Assembly: GCF_030580675.1 (NCBI RefSeq)
Contig: NZ_JAUQUB010000001.1
Location: 124,001-188,000 of the forward strand
Source: Antiquaquibacter soli
GTDB taxonomy: Bacteria > Actinomycetota > Actinomycetes > Actinomycetales > Microbacteriaceae
Reading direction: 5' to 3'
DNA: 64,000 nt
In this document: positions 33,123-41,148 of the stretch, piece by piece
How the letters are laid out: every line of letters starts with the position of its first letter
How positions within the stretch are numbered: position 1 is the stretch's first letter
The notes under the pieces: model-generated
What the model saw: only the letters and a program-made list of their open reading frames with translations
Database searches by the model: none
What the model was told of the DNA's origin: nothing
Made by a program: the position numbers and the translations under genes

Positions 33123-33973
33123 GTGACAAGCTCACCATCGCGGTCATCGGCGCGGGCGGGAAGATGGGCATGCGAGTGTCCAACAACCTCGTGAAGACCG
33201 ACCACACCGTCTACTACAGCGAGAACTCGCCCGCGGGCCAGGAGCGCGTCACCGCCACCGGCCGCACCCTCACCGACACGGATGCCGCGGTCGCCGACGC
33301 CGACGTCGTCGTGCTCGCCGTGCCCGACCTCGCCCTCGCGGCGGTGTCGGCCGCGGTCATCCCGCAGATGAAGTCCGGATCGATCATGCTGACCCTCGAC
33401 CCGGCCGCCGCGTACGCCGGCCTCCTCGCCACCCGCGAGGACGTCATCCAGGGCGTCACCCACCCGTGCCACCCGTCGGTGTTCCTCGAGCGCCACACCC
33501 CCGAGGAGTACGCGGACACCTTCGGCGGAATCGCGGCCCCGCAAGACGCGATCGCCGCGATCGAGTCAGACGACCCGGCCAAGAAGGAGATCCTCGAGGC
33601 CGTCGTGCGCATCATCTTCGCGCCCGTCATCGACGTGCACTGGGTGACCGTCAAGCAGCTCGCGCAGCTCGAGCCGACTCTCGTGGAGACGGTCGCGTGC
33701 ATGGTCGGCGCGCTGCTCGCGGAGGCCCTCGAGGAGACCGTGAACACCATGGGGGTCCCGCGGGAGGCGGCGCGCAGCATCCTGCTCGGCCACACCCAGG
33801 TCGCGCTCGCGAACACGCTCAAGGGCTCGAACCCGTTCTCCGACGCGTGCCTCATCGCGATGGACTACGGCCGCGAGTCGATCATCAAGGAGGACTGGAA
33901 GAAGATCTTCCGCGACGACGAGCTCGACAAGAACCTCGCGCGGATGCTCCACCTCGACGAGATCACGAGGTAG
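33119..33973 (+). CDS. apnO: D-apionate oxidoisomerase
   Basis: 284 aa from ATG 33119, with TCTAAGGAGC at 33101-33110 as a strong ribosome-binding site. Rossmann domain IGAGGKMGMRV near 10-20, DVVVLAVPD near 65, then an all-helical C-terminal domain like the phosphogluconate-dehydrogenase C-terminal family: THPCHPSVF near 112, VKQLAQLEPTLVETVACMVG near 179-198, KGSNPFSDACLIAMDYG near 237-253. I recognise this arrangement as ApnO, which oxidises D-apionate and rearranges it to 3-oxo-isoapionate. Last gene of the five-gene operon starting at 29370. No function search could be run. Confidence 0.75.
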   Translation: MSDKLTIAVIGAGGKMGMRVSNNLVKTDHTVYYSENSPAGQERVTATGRTLTDTDAAVADADVVVLAVPDLALAAVSAAVIPQMKSGSIMLTLDPAAAYAGLLATREDVIQGVTHPCHPSVFLERHTPEEYADTFGGIAAPQDAIAAIESDDPAKKEILEAVVRIIFAPVIDVHWVTVKQLAQLEPTLVETVACMVGALLAEALEETVNTMGVPREAARSILLGHTQVALANTLKGSNPFSDACLIAMDYGRESIIKEDWKKIFRDDELDKNLARMLHLDEITR

Positions 33974-33990
33974 TTCCCGAAGCTCCACCC

Positions 33991-34062
33991 CGCAAGGGCA
34001 CACCTACTTCCCATTGGCGCGGCGAATTCGCAGCGCTCTAGGGAATTAGGTGTGCCCTTGCG
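33991..34062. repeat. intergenic palindrome after apnO
   Basis: Arms 33991-34006 and 34047-34062 match over 16 bp (CGCAAGGGCACACCTA on the left); pairing extends imperfectly inward to 34012/34041. The loop is 28 bases. It lies between apnO and the LacI promoter, so a terminator role is possible, but the long loop and unusual low-GC arms resemble the other intergenic palindromes here. Confidence 0.7.
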
Positions 34063-34110
34063 CGAGACGGGTGGCGATCCCTTCCGCCACCGACGCGGTA
34101 TCCTCCTGCA

Positions 34111-35124
34111 ATGGCCAGGGTCGGTATTAGAGAGGTAGCGACGCTCGCCGAGGTCTCCCTCGGCACCGTCTCGCACTACATCAACCACCCCGACAAGGTC
34201 TCCCCGGAGAAGCGCGAGCGCATCCAGCGGGCGATCGACCAGCTCGGCTTCGTGCGCAACAATGCCGCGTGGCAGCTGCGGCTCGGCCGCTCGGGCACGA
34301 TCGCCTACATCGCCCCGGATGTCTCGAACCCGTTCTTCGCGACGATCGCGGAGGGTGTCGAGCAGCGGGCCGCGACGCACGACCTCTCCGTCTTCATCTC
34401 CAACTCGAACCGTTCGCGCGCGCGCGAGGACGCGTACCTCGAGCTGTTCGAATCCCAGCGCGTGCAGGGGATGCTCGTCTCCTCGCACCACCCGATCGAC
34501 GACCGCTTGGCGCAGATCCGCAGCCGCGGCATCCCGTCGGTGCTCATCGGACAGCGCGCCGCGGACCCGACGCAGCCGTCCGTGTCGATCGACGACGTGA
34601 CCGGCGGCCACATGGCCGTGCAGCACTTGCTCGAGCTCGGGCGGCGGCGCGTCGCGTTCGTCGGCGGCCCGCTCGGGATCCGGCAGGTCGCCGACCGGCT
34701 CGAGGGCGCGAACTCGGCGGTGCGCGAGGTTCCGGGCGCAGTGCTGGAGATCGTCAACGGCACGAACCGCACGATCGCCGAGGGCCGGGAGATCGGCCGC
34801 GCGATCCTCGCCCGACCCGCGGATGCCCGACCCGACGCCGTCTTCGCGGTCAACGACTTGCTCGCTCTCGGCATCCTGCAGGTGCTCGTGCACGGCGGGA
34901 TCCGCGTGCCGGAGGACATCGCGCTCGTGGGCTACGACGACATCGAGTTCGGGGAGGCGTCGATCATCCCGCTCACGACGATCCGCGCGCCGCACGAGGG
35001 CTTCGGCTTCGCCGCGGTGGACCTGCTCGTCGACGCGATGTCGGACGAGCCGCGCCCGGATGCCCCGAAGCAAGTGATCTTCCAGCCCGAGCTCATCGTG
35101 CGCGCGTCGACGACGGGCCGCTAG
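34111..35124 (+). CDS. LacI-family transcriptional regulator
   Basis: 337 aa. HTH VGIREVATLAEVSLGTVSHYIN, sensor domain with YIAPDVSNPFF near 68, DAVFAVNDLLALG near 247 and VGYDDIEFG near 276. The recognition helix (VSLGTVSHY) differs from the two LacI proteins at 6.6-9.6 kb (VSVGTVSN). Leaderless: TATCCT at 34099-34104, six bases, ATG. It follows the apionate operon and could bring catabolite-type control, but no palindromic operator is visible at its own promoter. The end overlaps the convergent esterase by 4 bases. Confidence 0.92.
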   Translation: MARVGIREVATLAEVSLGTVSHYINHPDKVSPEKRERIQRAIDQLGFVRNNAAWQLRLGRSGTIAYIAPDVSNPFFATIAEGVEQRAATHDLSVFISNSNRSRAREDAYLELFESQRVQGMLVSSHHPIDDRLAQIRSRGIPSVLIGQRAADPTQPSVSIDDVTGGHMAVQHLLELGRRRVAFVGGPLGIRQVADRLEGANSAVREVPGAVLEIVNGTNRTIAEGREIGRAILARPADARPDAVFAVNDLLALGILQVLVHGGIRVPEDIALVGYDDIEFGEASIIPLTTIRAPHEGFGFAAVDLLVDAMSDEPRPDAPKQVIFQPELIVRASTTGR

Positions 35125-35747
35125 AACCGCTCCAGCCAGGCCGCGCAGAGCTCGCGCCACGCGGCGGCGGGCTTGCCCTCGGCGAACCCGAGCCCGTGCC
35201 CGCCGTCCGCGAACACATGGAAGTCGTGCTCGACGTTGTGCCGGGCGAGCGCCTGCCCGAGCGGGTAGGCGTGGTCGGCGTACTCGACGCCGTGGTCGCC
35301 GGCGGTCGTCCAGATGAACATGGGCTTCGTCTCGGGGGTGACGAGCCGCGGCAACGAGACCGCGCGCTTGGCCCACCACGAGGGGCGCGGTCCGAGCAGG
35401 TTGGTGCGCGAGCCGATGTGGGTCGACGCCTGCATGGTCGTGACGGGATAGCACAGTACCGCGAAGTCGGGCCGGTCCACGGCATCCTTCACGAGCGTCG
35501 CGTGCCCGGCGAGGTGGCCGCCCGCGGAGAAGCCGAGGATGCCCACCTGCTCGTATCCCGCGGCGCGCTCGGCGGCGAGCTCGCGCTGCACCGCCCGCAG
35601 GGGGCCGGGATGCCGCGTCTTGACGGGGTACTCGACGACTCGGGCATCCCACCCGAGGCCGCGGATCCACTCGGCGACCGGCTCGCCCTCGTGGGGGGCG
35701 TGCCCGGCGTACCCGCCGCCGGGGAGGACGAGGATGCTGCGCTTCAT
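35121..35747 (-). CDS. alpha/beta-hydrolase, small acetylesterase type
   Basis: 208 aa. Oxyanion-hole motif LPGGGYAGHA near residue 8, nucleophile serine in GILGFSAGGHLAGHA near 89-103, Asp in the TTAGDHGVEYADH region near 168 and His in FADGGHGLGF near 184. Short members of this group remove acetyl groups from xylan or pectin sugars; BD-FAE/Axe-like. No signal peptide. Proximity to the apiose locus makes deacetylation of imported pectic fragments plausible. Confidence 0.82.
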   Translation of the reverse strand: MKRSILVLPGGGYAGHAPHEGEPVAEWIRGLGWDARVVEYPVKTRHPGPLRAVQRELAAERAAGYEQVGILGFSAGGHLAGHATLVKDAVDRPDFAVLCYPVTTMQASTHIGSRTNLLGPRPSWWAKRAVSLPRLVTPETKPMFIWTTAGDHGVEYADHAYPLGQALARHNVEHDFHVFADGGHGLGFAEGKPAAAWRELCAAWLERF

Positions 35748-35760
35748 CCCCCCAGCTTTT

Positions 35761-35813
35761 CAGGAATATGCGGTCGCCGAGTGCACTATCCCGTCGGCGG
35801 CGGCATATTCCTG
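35761..35813. repeat. intergenic palindrome between divergent genes
   Basis: CAGGAATATGC at 35761-35771 and its exact complement at 35803-35813; pairing continues outward through T/A runs and inward through GCCGA/TCGGC. Being between two divergent start regions, it cannot be a shared terminator of converging genes, unlike several other palindromes in the window. Confidence 0.7.
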
Positions 35814-35840
35814 AGAAACTGGGTAGTGAGTAAAGAAAAT

Positions 35841-35893
35841 TTGACATGAGGTACGGGATTCTTTACAGTGGTCGATGTCAAAGATTCTGTACA
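35841..35893 (+). promoter_or_regulatory. promoter with paired direct repeats before the membrane/XRE cassette
   Basis: TTGACA (35841-35846), 17 bp, TACAGT (35864-35869). GATTCTTTACA (35857-35867) over the -10 box and GATTCTGTACA (35883-35893) in the early transcript are direct repeats 26 bp apart, a likely binding site for the cassette's own XRE regulator. Confidence 0.6.
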
Positions 35894-35914
35894 TGGCGTC
35901 ACGAAGGAGCCCCC

Positions 35915-36334
35915 ATGACCTACGAAGAACGCGGCACGTGGGTGTACCTCGTCGTCGTTCTCGGCACCTACGGTGTCTACCTCGGCATCGTGCTGAGCCA
36001 GCTCGCCACAACGCCCGCGGGCGATATCGACTACGTCGGCCCGCTGCTCTGGTCGATCGGCATCTCGATCGCGTCGGCCATCGTGCTGCGCATCCTCGTC
36101 GAGATGGTCACCCCGCGCGCGAGCCAGCGGGCGGATGACCGCGACCGCGACATCGCCCGCACCGCCGAGCGCCTCGGCGCCTGGCCCCTCGTCGCGGGAG
36201 CCGTCGCCGCACTCGTGCTCGCGATCCTCCGCGTCGACTACTTCTGGATCGCCAACGCGGTGTACCTAGGCTTCGCCGCTCAGGCCGTACTGACGTCGAT
36301 CATCCGCATCGGCCTCTACCGCCGGGGATTCTGA
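35915..36334 (+). CDS. four-TM membrane protein paired with an XRE regulator
   Basis: 139 aa from ATG 35915 with GAAGGAG at 35903-35909. Four hydrophobic segments at about 10-32, 42-67, 91-108 and 112-137, with a charged cytoplasmic loop ([12 protein letters not shown]). No catalytic motif. Its stop shares a base with the next gene, a small XRE regulator; this two-gene pairing is common in actinobacteria, but its role (stress sensing or membrane maintenance) is not established to my knowledge. Confidence 0.78.
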   Translation: MTYEERGTWVYLVVVLGTYGVYLGIVLSQLATTPAGDIDYVGPLLWSIGISIASAIVLRILVEMVTPRASQRADDRDRDIARTAERLGAWPLVAGAVAALVLAILRVDYFWIANAVYLGFAAQAVLTSIIRIGLYRRGF

Positions 36335-36561
36335 TGGGAAAGCCCACCCGCGTCACCAATGACATCCGCGCGCTGCGCTTCGCGAACGGTGAGATGACCC
36401 AGGCCGAGCTCGCCGACCGCATCGGCGTAACGCGGCAGACCGTCCTCGCGATCGAGCAAGGCAAGTACTCGCCCTCGCTCGAGCTCGCGTTCCAGATCGC
36501 CCGCGTGTTCGGTGTCCCGCTCGACGCGGTGTTCCACTACCCGGAGGAGTCGGAGTCATGA
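36334..36561 (+). CDS. small XRE-family HTH regulator
   Basis: 75 aa, a single HTH_3 domain of the YozG/Cro-like kind: [29 protein letters not shown] near 21-49. No ligand domain. Starts on the last base of the membrane-protein stop and overlaps the next gene (ATGA), so membrane protein, regulator and oxidoreductase are one transcript. Likely acts at the direct repeats in the promoter at 35841-35893. Confidence 0.9.
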   Translation: MGKPTRVTNDIRALRFANGEMTQAELADRIGVTRQTVLAIEQGKYSPSLELAFQIARVFGVPLDAVFHYPEESES

Positions 36562-37508
36562 GAGCAGCGGTCTTCAGCCGGTTCGGCGGTCCCGATGTGG
36601 TGGAGGTCCGGGAGGTGCGCGACCCCGAGCCGGCCGTGGGGGAGGTGCTCGTGCGCGTCGAGGCGGCCTCGGTCGGGGCATCCGACGCCGCGGGGCGCAG
36701 CGGGAAGCCGCGGATCGCGCGACTCATGTTCGGCCTGGGGCCGCGAGACCAGGTGCTCGGGAGCGACTTCGCCGGCACGGTCGAGCGGGTCGGCGCGGAC
36801 GTGACCGAGTGGATGCCCGGCGACCGCGTCTTCGGGGCGACGGGCGCGAGCTGGGGCGGCCACGCCGAGCTCATCACGGTGAAGGAGCGCGGCGCGATCG
36901 CCGCGCTCCCCGACGAAGTGACCCCCGCGCAGGCGGTGGCCCTCACCGACGGCGGGATGACCGCCCTCCCGTTCCTCCGCGACACGGGTCGCCTCCGCGC
37001 CGGCATGCGCGTGCTCGTCATCGGCGCGAGCGGGGCAGTGGGCTCCGCGGCCGTGCAGCTCGCGAAGCACCTCGGCGCCTATGTCACCGCGGTCACGACG
37101 AACACCGAGCTCGCGCTCGCCCTCGGCGCCGATGAGGCGATCGACTACCGGGAGCGCGACGTCACCGCCGAGGGAGAGCGCTTCGACCTGGTGTTCGACG
37201 CGGTCGGCTCGACCTCGTTCCGACGGGTGCGGGGCATCCTGTCGCCCGAGGGCGCCTACCTCACCACCGTTCCCGGCGCGGTGCTGCTCGACCGCCTCGT
37301 CACCCGCCGCGCGCGCATCGCGTTCACCGGACTGCGGAAGGATGCCGACAAGCGCCCGGATCTCGACGAGCTCGCGCTGCTCGCGGCGGCGGGCATCCTC
37401 GATCCGCTCGTCGACGGCGAGTACTCGCTCGACGACGTCCGCTCAGCGCACGCCCGGGTCGACACGGGCCGCAAGCGCGGCACCGTGGTGCTGCGGCCCG
37501 GCGAGTAG
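36558..37508 (+). CDS. zinc-independent quinone oxidoreductase-like MDR protein
   Basis: 316 aa. Medium-chain dehydrogenase fold: GroES-like N-terminus ([20 protein letters not shown]), [12 protein letters not shown] near 68, NADP-binding AXXGXXG in [20 protein letters not shown] near 154-173. The structural and catalytic zinc cysteines are missing, so it is of the quinone oxidoreductase/NAD(P)H-dependent reductase type. ATGA overlap with the XRE gene. Ends 5 bases before the convergent TetR gene. Confidence 0.88.
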   Translation: MRAAVFSRFGGPDVVEVREVRDPEPAVGEVLVRVEAASVGASDAAGRSGKPRIARLMFGLGPRDQVLGSDFAGTVERVGADVTEWMPGDRVFGATGASWGGHAELITVKERGAIAALPDEVTPAQAVALTDGGMTALPFLRDTGRLRAGMRVLVIGASGAVGSAAVQLAKHLGAYVTAVTTNTELALALGADEAIDYRERDVTAEGERFDLVFDAVGSTSFRRVRGILSPEGAYLTTVPGAVLLDRLVTRRARIAFTGLRKDADKRPDLDELALLAAAGILDPLVDGEYSLDDVRSAHARVDTGRKRGTVVLRPGE

Positions 37509-37513
37509 CCTGC

Positions 37514-38080
37514 TCAGGCGCCCGTGACGACGTCGACGAGCACCGCCCACGCGGCGTCGATGTCGGCACCGTCGGGGAATCTTCCGGCGATCTCCAGCAT
37601 GGCGAGCCCGTGCGCCCACGCCCACGTGCTGCGGCCGAGGTCAACGTCGGGAAGGAGGCGGTACAGCGCGAGGGCGGCGCGCGTCTCGACCCCGGGTGCG
37701 AGCCGCGACCGGTCGATGGGCCGGTCGTTCATCAGTCGGTAGAGCTGGGGATGCCCGAGCGCGAAGCCGCGGTAGGCGGCGGCGTACGCCGCAACCCGGG
37801 TGCGCCGGTCCGCGGTATCGGGCACGGCGCCGAGGGCCGACTCGACCTCGGCGGTGAAGCGGCGGAACCCCTGCTCGACGAGCCCGAGCTCGAGATCGGC
37901 TTTGCCCTCCACGTGCTTGTAGAGCGAGGGCGTCTTGATGCCGAGCCGCCGCGCGACTTCGCCGAGCGAGAGGTGCTCGAGCCCGTCGCTCTCGAGAACC
38001 TCGAGGGCGACATCCAGCACCTGCTCGCGTCGCCCCGAGGGGGCCTTAGGCGAAGGTGAAGGCGGTGCGCTGGAGTCCAT
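37514..38080 (-). CDS. TetR-family transcriptional regulator
   Basis: 188 aa. N-terminal HTH (REQVLDVALEVLESDGLEHLSLGEVARRLGIKTPSLYKHV, about 18-57) and a C-terminal ligand domain of the WHG/TetR_C_33 kind. Its ATG lies 35 bases inside the end of the upstream DUF4260 gene, an unusually long overlap, but AGGA nine bases upstream supports it. Two palindromic operators at 38458-38502, before the DUF4260 gene, are its probable target, giving autoregulation of the pair. Confidence 0.88.
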   Translation of the reverse strand: MDSSAPPSPSPKAPSGRREQVLDVALEVLESDGLEHLSLGEVARRLGIKTPSLYKHVEGKADLELGLVEQGFRRFTAEVESALGAVPDTADRRTRVAAYAAAYRGFALGHPQLYRLMNDRPIDRSRLAPGVETRAALALYRLLPDVDLGRSTWAWAHGLAMLEIAGRFPDGADIDAAWAVLVDVVTGA

Positions 38081-38441
38081 CCCACGTCCTGAATCGGTAG
38101 CCGACGGCGCGGTCGGTGCTGATGTGCAGCGCCCAGCCGAGGGCGAGGAGCGGCAGTTCGAGCGCCGTGGGTAGCCACACTACCGGCGCGACGAGGCCGA
38201 GGAGCAGTAGCGCGAGCGGCACGTAGTAGCTGTGGAGGATGTTGTAGGGCACGACGGCTCGGCGGGCGAGCTGGCCTTTCTCGAGGCCGGGCGAGAATCC
38301 GCCGACGAGGGCCAGGTCGGGGACGATGACCCCGGCGACGAGGATGCCCGTGGCGATCCAGCCGTAAGCAACCCCTCCGGCGATAGCGAGCCCGAGCAGG
38401 GCGAGGGCGATGATCGCGTACACGATCTGTGCGAACTTCAT
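38046..38441 (-). CDS. DUF4260-type small membrane protein
   Basis: 131 aa, four hydrophobic segments. The stretch PYNILHSYYVPLALLLLG near 65-82 and the conserved GWALHISTDRAVGYRF near 102-117 mark DUF4260, a family of unknown function usually next to TetR regulators. First gene of a two-gene operon with TetR, behind two TetR-type operators. Probably induced by an unknown hydrophobic ligand. Confidence 0.82.
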   Translation of the reverse strand: MKFAQIVYAIIALALLGLAIAGGVAYGWIATGILVAGVIVPDLALVGGFSPGLEKGQLARRAVVPYNILHSYYVPLALLLLGLVAPVVWLPTALELPLLALGWALHISTDRAVGYRFRTWDGLQRTAFTFA

Positions 38442-38457
38442 CAGGGCTGTCCCATCT

Positions 38458-38502
38458 GGCTAATAGCGTTAGCTTCTCGGTCAGAGGCTAATACTGTTAG
38501 CC
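38458..38502 (-). promoter_or_regulatory. two TetR-type operators
   Basis: GGCTAATACTGTTAGCC (38486-38502) is a perfect 6-5-6 inverted repeat; GGCTAATAGCGTTAGCT (38458-38474) has one mismatch at the last base. The copies are 28 bp apart, in front of the DUF4260-TetR genes and 50 bp from the divergent ATP-grasp promoter. Confidence 0.8.
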
Positions 38503-38563
38503 GGACTCCGCAACCCCGCGCGGCTGAAACACCGCCGCAACACGGCGGCCCTATGCTCTCCCC

Positions 38564-40225
38564 ATGGCAGACCTGTTCGACGGCTACGGCGCCACCGCCA
38601 CCCGGCGACCGGGCGCTGCCGCGTGGGACGAGATGTTCGCCAGTCCCAACCAGGCGCGCTCCTCGTACAAGGAGATCCACTCCGCCTTGGCGCAGATGAC
38701 GCAGGACGAGCTGCGCGGTCGCACCGAGGCTCTCGGCGCGAGCTACCTCGCCCAGGGCGTCACGTTCGACTTCGCCGGGGAGGAGCGCCCGTTCCCCCTG
38801 GATGCTGTGCCCCGCGTCATCGACCAGGCCGAGTGGCTCACCGTCGAGGCGGGCGTCAAGCAGCGCGTCCGCGCCCTCGAGGCGTTCCTCGCCGATGTGT
38901 ACGGCCCGCAGAACGCCGTCAAGGACGGCGTCATCCCGGCCCGTCTCGTCACGAGCTCGGCGCACTTCCACCGCGAGGCCGCAGGCATCGAGCCGGCGAA
39001 CGGGGTCCGCATCCAGGTCTCCGGCATCGACCTCATCCGCGACGAGCAGGGGGCCTGGCGCGTGCTCGAGGACAACGTGCGCGTCCCGTCCGGCGTCTCC
39101 TACGTGATCTCCAACCGCCGGGTCATGGCGCAGACGCTCCCGGAGCTGTTCGTGAGCATGCGGGTGCGACCGGTGGGGGACTACCCGCACAAGCTGCTGA
39201 GCGCGCTGCGGGCATCCGCCCCCGCCGGCGTCGAGGACCCGACGGTCGTCGTCCTCACGCCCGGCGTCTACAACTCCGCCTACTTCGAGCACACCCTGCT
39301 CGCCCGTCTCATGGGCGTCGAGCTCGTCGAGGGCCGCGATCTGTTCTGCTCCGGCGGGCGGGTGTGGATGCGCACGACCGCCGGCCCCACTCGGGTCGAC
39401 GTCATCTACCGCCGGGTCGACGACGAGTTCCTCGACCCGCTGCAATTCCGTGCCGACTCGATGCTCGGCAGCCCGGGCCTCATGCTCGCGGCACGGCTCG
39501 GCAACGTCACCATCGCCAACGCGGTCGGCAACGGGGTAGCCGACGACAAGCTCGTCTACACCTACCTCCCGGACCTCACGCGCTACTACCTGAGCGAGGA
39601 GCCGATCCTGCCCAACGTGCAGACCTGGCGACTCGAAGACCCGGGCGCCCTCGAGGAGGTGCTCGATCGCCTCGACGAACTCGTCGTGAAGCCCGTCGAC
39701 GGCTCGGGCGGCAAGGGCCTCGTCATCGGCCCCTCGGCGTCGAAGGCCGAACTCGAGGAGCTCAAGGGCCGCCTGCTGCGCGACCCGCGGGGCTGGATCG
39801 CGCAGCCCGTCGTGCAGCTCTCCACGATCCCGACACTCGTCGACGACGGGATGCGCCCGCGCCACGCGGACCTGCGCCCGTTCGCGGTGAACGACGGCAA
39901 CGACATCTGGGTACTGCCCGGCGGCCTCACTCGCGTGGCCCTGCCCGAGGGAGAGCTCGTCGTGAACTCGTCCCAGGGCGGCGGCTCGAAGGACACCTGG
40001 GTCGTGGGACAGGATCCGCTGCAGATCGCGAGGCACAGCATCCAGGGTCTCGTCGCCGGTCAGGCCGCGGCGACCGAGGCGATCACGATCATCACGCCCG
40101 AGATGCTCAAGTCGCACCTGCAGGACCACGCACCGAGCGATCGCCCGCTCGGCCAGGGACAGCAGGAGCAGCAGCAGCAGAGCCGCTCGCTCCCTGACGC
40201 GCTCGAAGGGGCGGGCGAATGCTGA
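38564..40225 (+). CDS. circularly permuted ATP-grasp type 2 family protein
   Basis: 553 aa. Conserved features: RPFPLDAVPRVI near 75, the long LEDNVRVPSGVSYVISNRR stretch near 168-186, VDVIYRRVDDEFLDP near 279-293, ANAVGNGVADDK near 323 and VVKPVDGSGGKGLVIGP near 373-389 (glycine-rich ATP loop). Family knowledge: predicted to form amide bonds on a peptide or small molecule; the product is unknown. Leaderless promoter (TATGCT 38552-38557, six bases, ATG). Heads the triad with an alpha-E protein (7-base overlap) and a transglutaminase (4-base overlap). The C-terminal tail is glutamine-rich. Confidence 0.9.
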   Translation: MADLFDGYGATATRRPGAAAWDEMFASPNQARSSYKEIHSALAQMTQDELRGRTEALGASYLAQGVTFDFAGEERPFPLDAVPRVIDQAEWLTVEAGVKQRVRALEAFLADVYGPQNAVKDGVIPARLVTSSAHFHREAAGIEPANGVRIQVSGIDLIRDEQGAWRVLEDNVRVPSGVSYVISNRRVMAQTLPELFVSMRVRPVGDYPHKLLSALRASAPAGVEDPTVVVLTPGVYNSAYFEHTLLARLMGVELVEGRDLFCSGGRVWMRTTAGPTRVDVIYRRVDDEFLDPLQFRADSMLGSPGLMLAARLGNVTIANAVGNGVADDKLVYTYLPDLTRYYLSEEPILPNVQTWRLEDPGALEEVLDRLDELVVKPVDGSGGKGLVIGPSASKAELEELKGRLLRDPRGWIAQPVVQLSTIPTLVDDGMRPRHADLRPFAVNDGNDIWVLPGGLTRVALPEGELVVNSSQGGGSKDTWVVGQDPLQIARHSIQGLVAGQAAATEAITIITPEMLKSHLQDHAPSDRPLGQGQQEQQQQSRSLPDALEGAGEC

Positions 40226-41148
40226 GCCGCATCGCCGAGTCCCTGTTCTGGATCGGCCGCTACATCGAGCGCTCCGACGGCACGGCGCGCATCCTCGACG
40301 TGCACCTGCAGCTGCTGCTCGAGGATCCGTGGATCGAGGAGGACCTCGCCTGCCGCTCCCTGCTGAGCGTCATGGGCAGCGATGCGCCGGAGGACGCCCA
40401 GCTCACGCGACAGGACGTGCTCACGATCCTCGCCGTCGACCGCAACGAGCCGGCGTCGATCGCGTTCTCCCTCGGGGCCGCCCGCGAGAACGCCCGCCGG
40501 GCCCGTGAGATCGTCTCCACCGAGCTGTGGGAGTGCCTGAACACGACGCGCGCGAGGATGCCCCGCAAGGTGTCGAGCGACAAGGTGCACGAGTTCTTCG
40601 GCTGGGTTCGGGAGCGGTCGGCGCTCGCCGTCGGCATCATCGAGTCGGCGACGAGCCGTGACGAGGCGTGGCAGTTCTTCACCCTCGGCCGCAGCATCGA
40701 GCGCGCGGACATGACCGCGCGGCTGCTCGCCACTCGCTCGTTGACCGAGGCATCCGGTCCGTCGTGGACGACGATCCTCCGGAGTTGCGGCGCCTACGAG
40801 GCGTACCTGCGGACGTACCGAGGGGTGCCGAGCGCGCGGAACGCCGCCGAGTTCCTGTTGCTCGATCGGCTGTTCCCGCGCAGCATCCTGTTCTCCGTCT
40901 CGCGCGCCGAGAACTGCTTGCGCGAGATCGAGCCGCGCAGCGACCGCGTCGGCGTCTCCGACCAGGCGCAGCGGCTCCTCGGCCAGATCCGCAGCGAGCT
41001 CGAGTACCGTCCCATCTCCGAGATCCTCGAGGACCTGACGATGCACATGGACAACGTCCAGGCCGCGACGAGCGCCGCCTCGGAGGCGATCCGCCAGCGC
41101 TACTTCCCGACGCAGGTCGCGCCGAGCTGGGTGGGGGAGACCTCGTGA
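40219..41148 (+). CDS. alpha-E domain protein (DUF403)
   Basis: 309 aa, nearly all helical. Starts MLSRIAESLFWIGRYIERSDGTAR, the family hallmark, and keeps SLGAARENARRAREIVSTELWE near 90-111 and FFTLGRSIERADMTARLL near 153-170. The repeated ER-D/E pattern suggests a helical scaffold. Its start overlaps the ATP-grasp gene by 7 bases and its stop overlaps the transglutaminase start. The three are conserved together in many bacteria; their joint product is not known. Confidence 0.92.
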   Translation: MLSRIAESLFWIGRYIERSDGTARILDVHLQLLLEDPWIEEDLACRSLLSVMGSDAPEDAQLTRQDVLTILAVDRNEPASIAFSLGAARENARRAREIVSTELWECLNTTRARMPRKVSSDKVHEFFGWVRERSALAVGIIESATSRDEAWQFFTLGRSIERADMTARLLATRSLTEASGPSWTTILRSCGAYEAYLRTYRGVPSARNAAEFLLLDRLFPRSILFSVSRAENCLREIEPRSDRVGVSDQAQRLLGQIRSELEYRPISEILEDLTMHMDNVQAATSAASEAIRQRYFPTQVAPSWVGETS

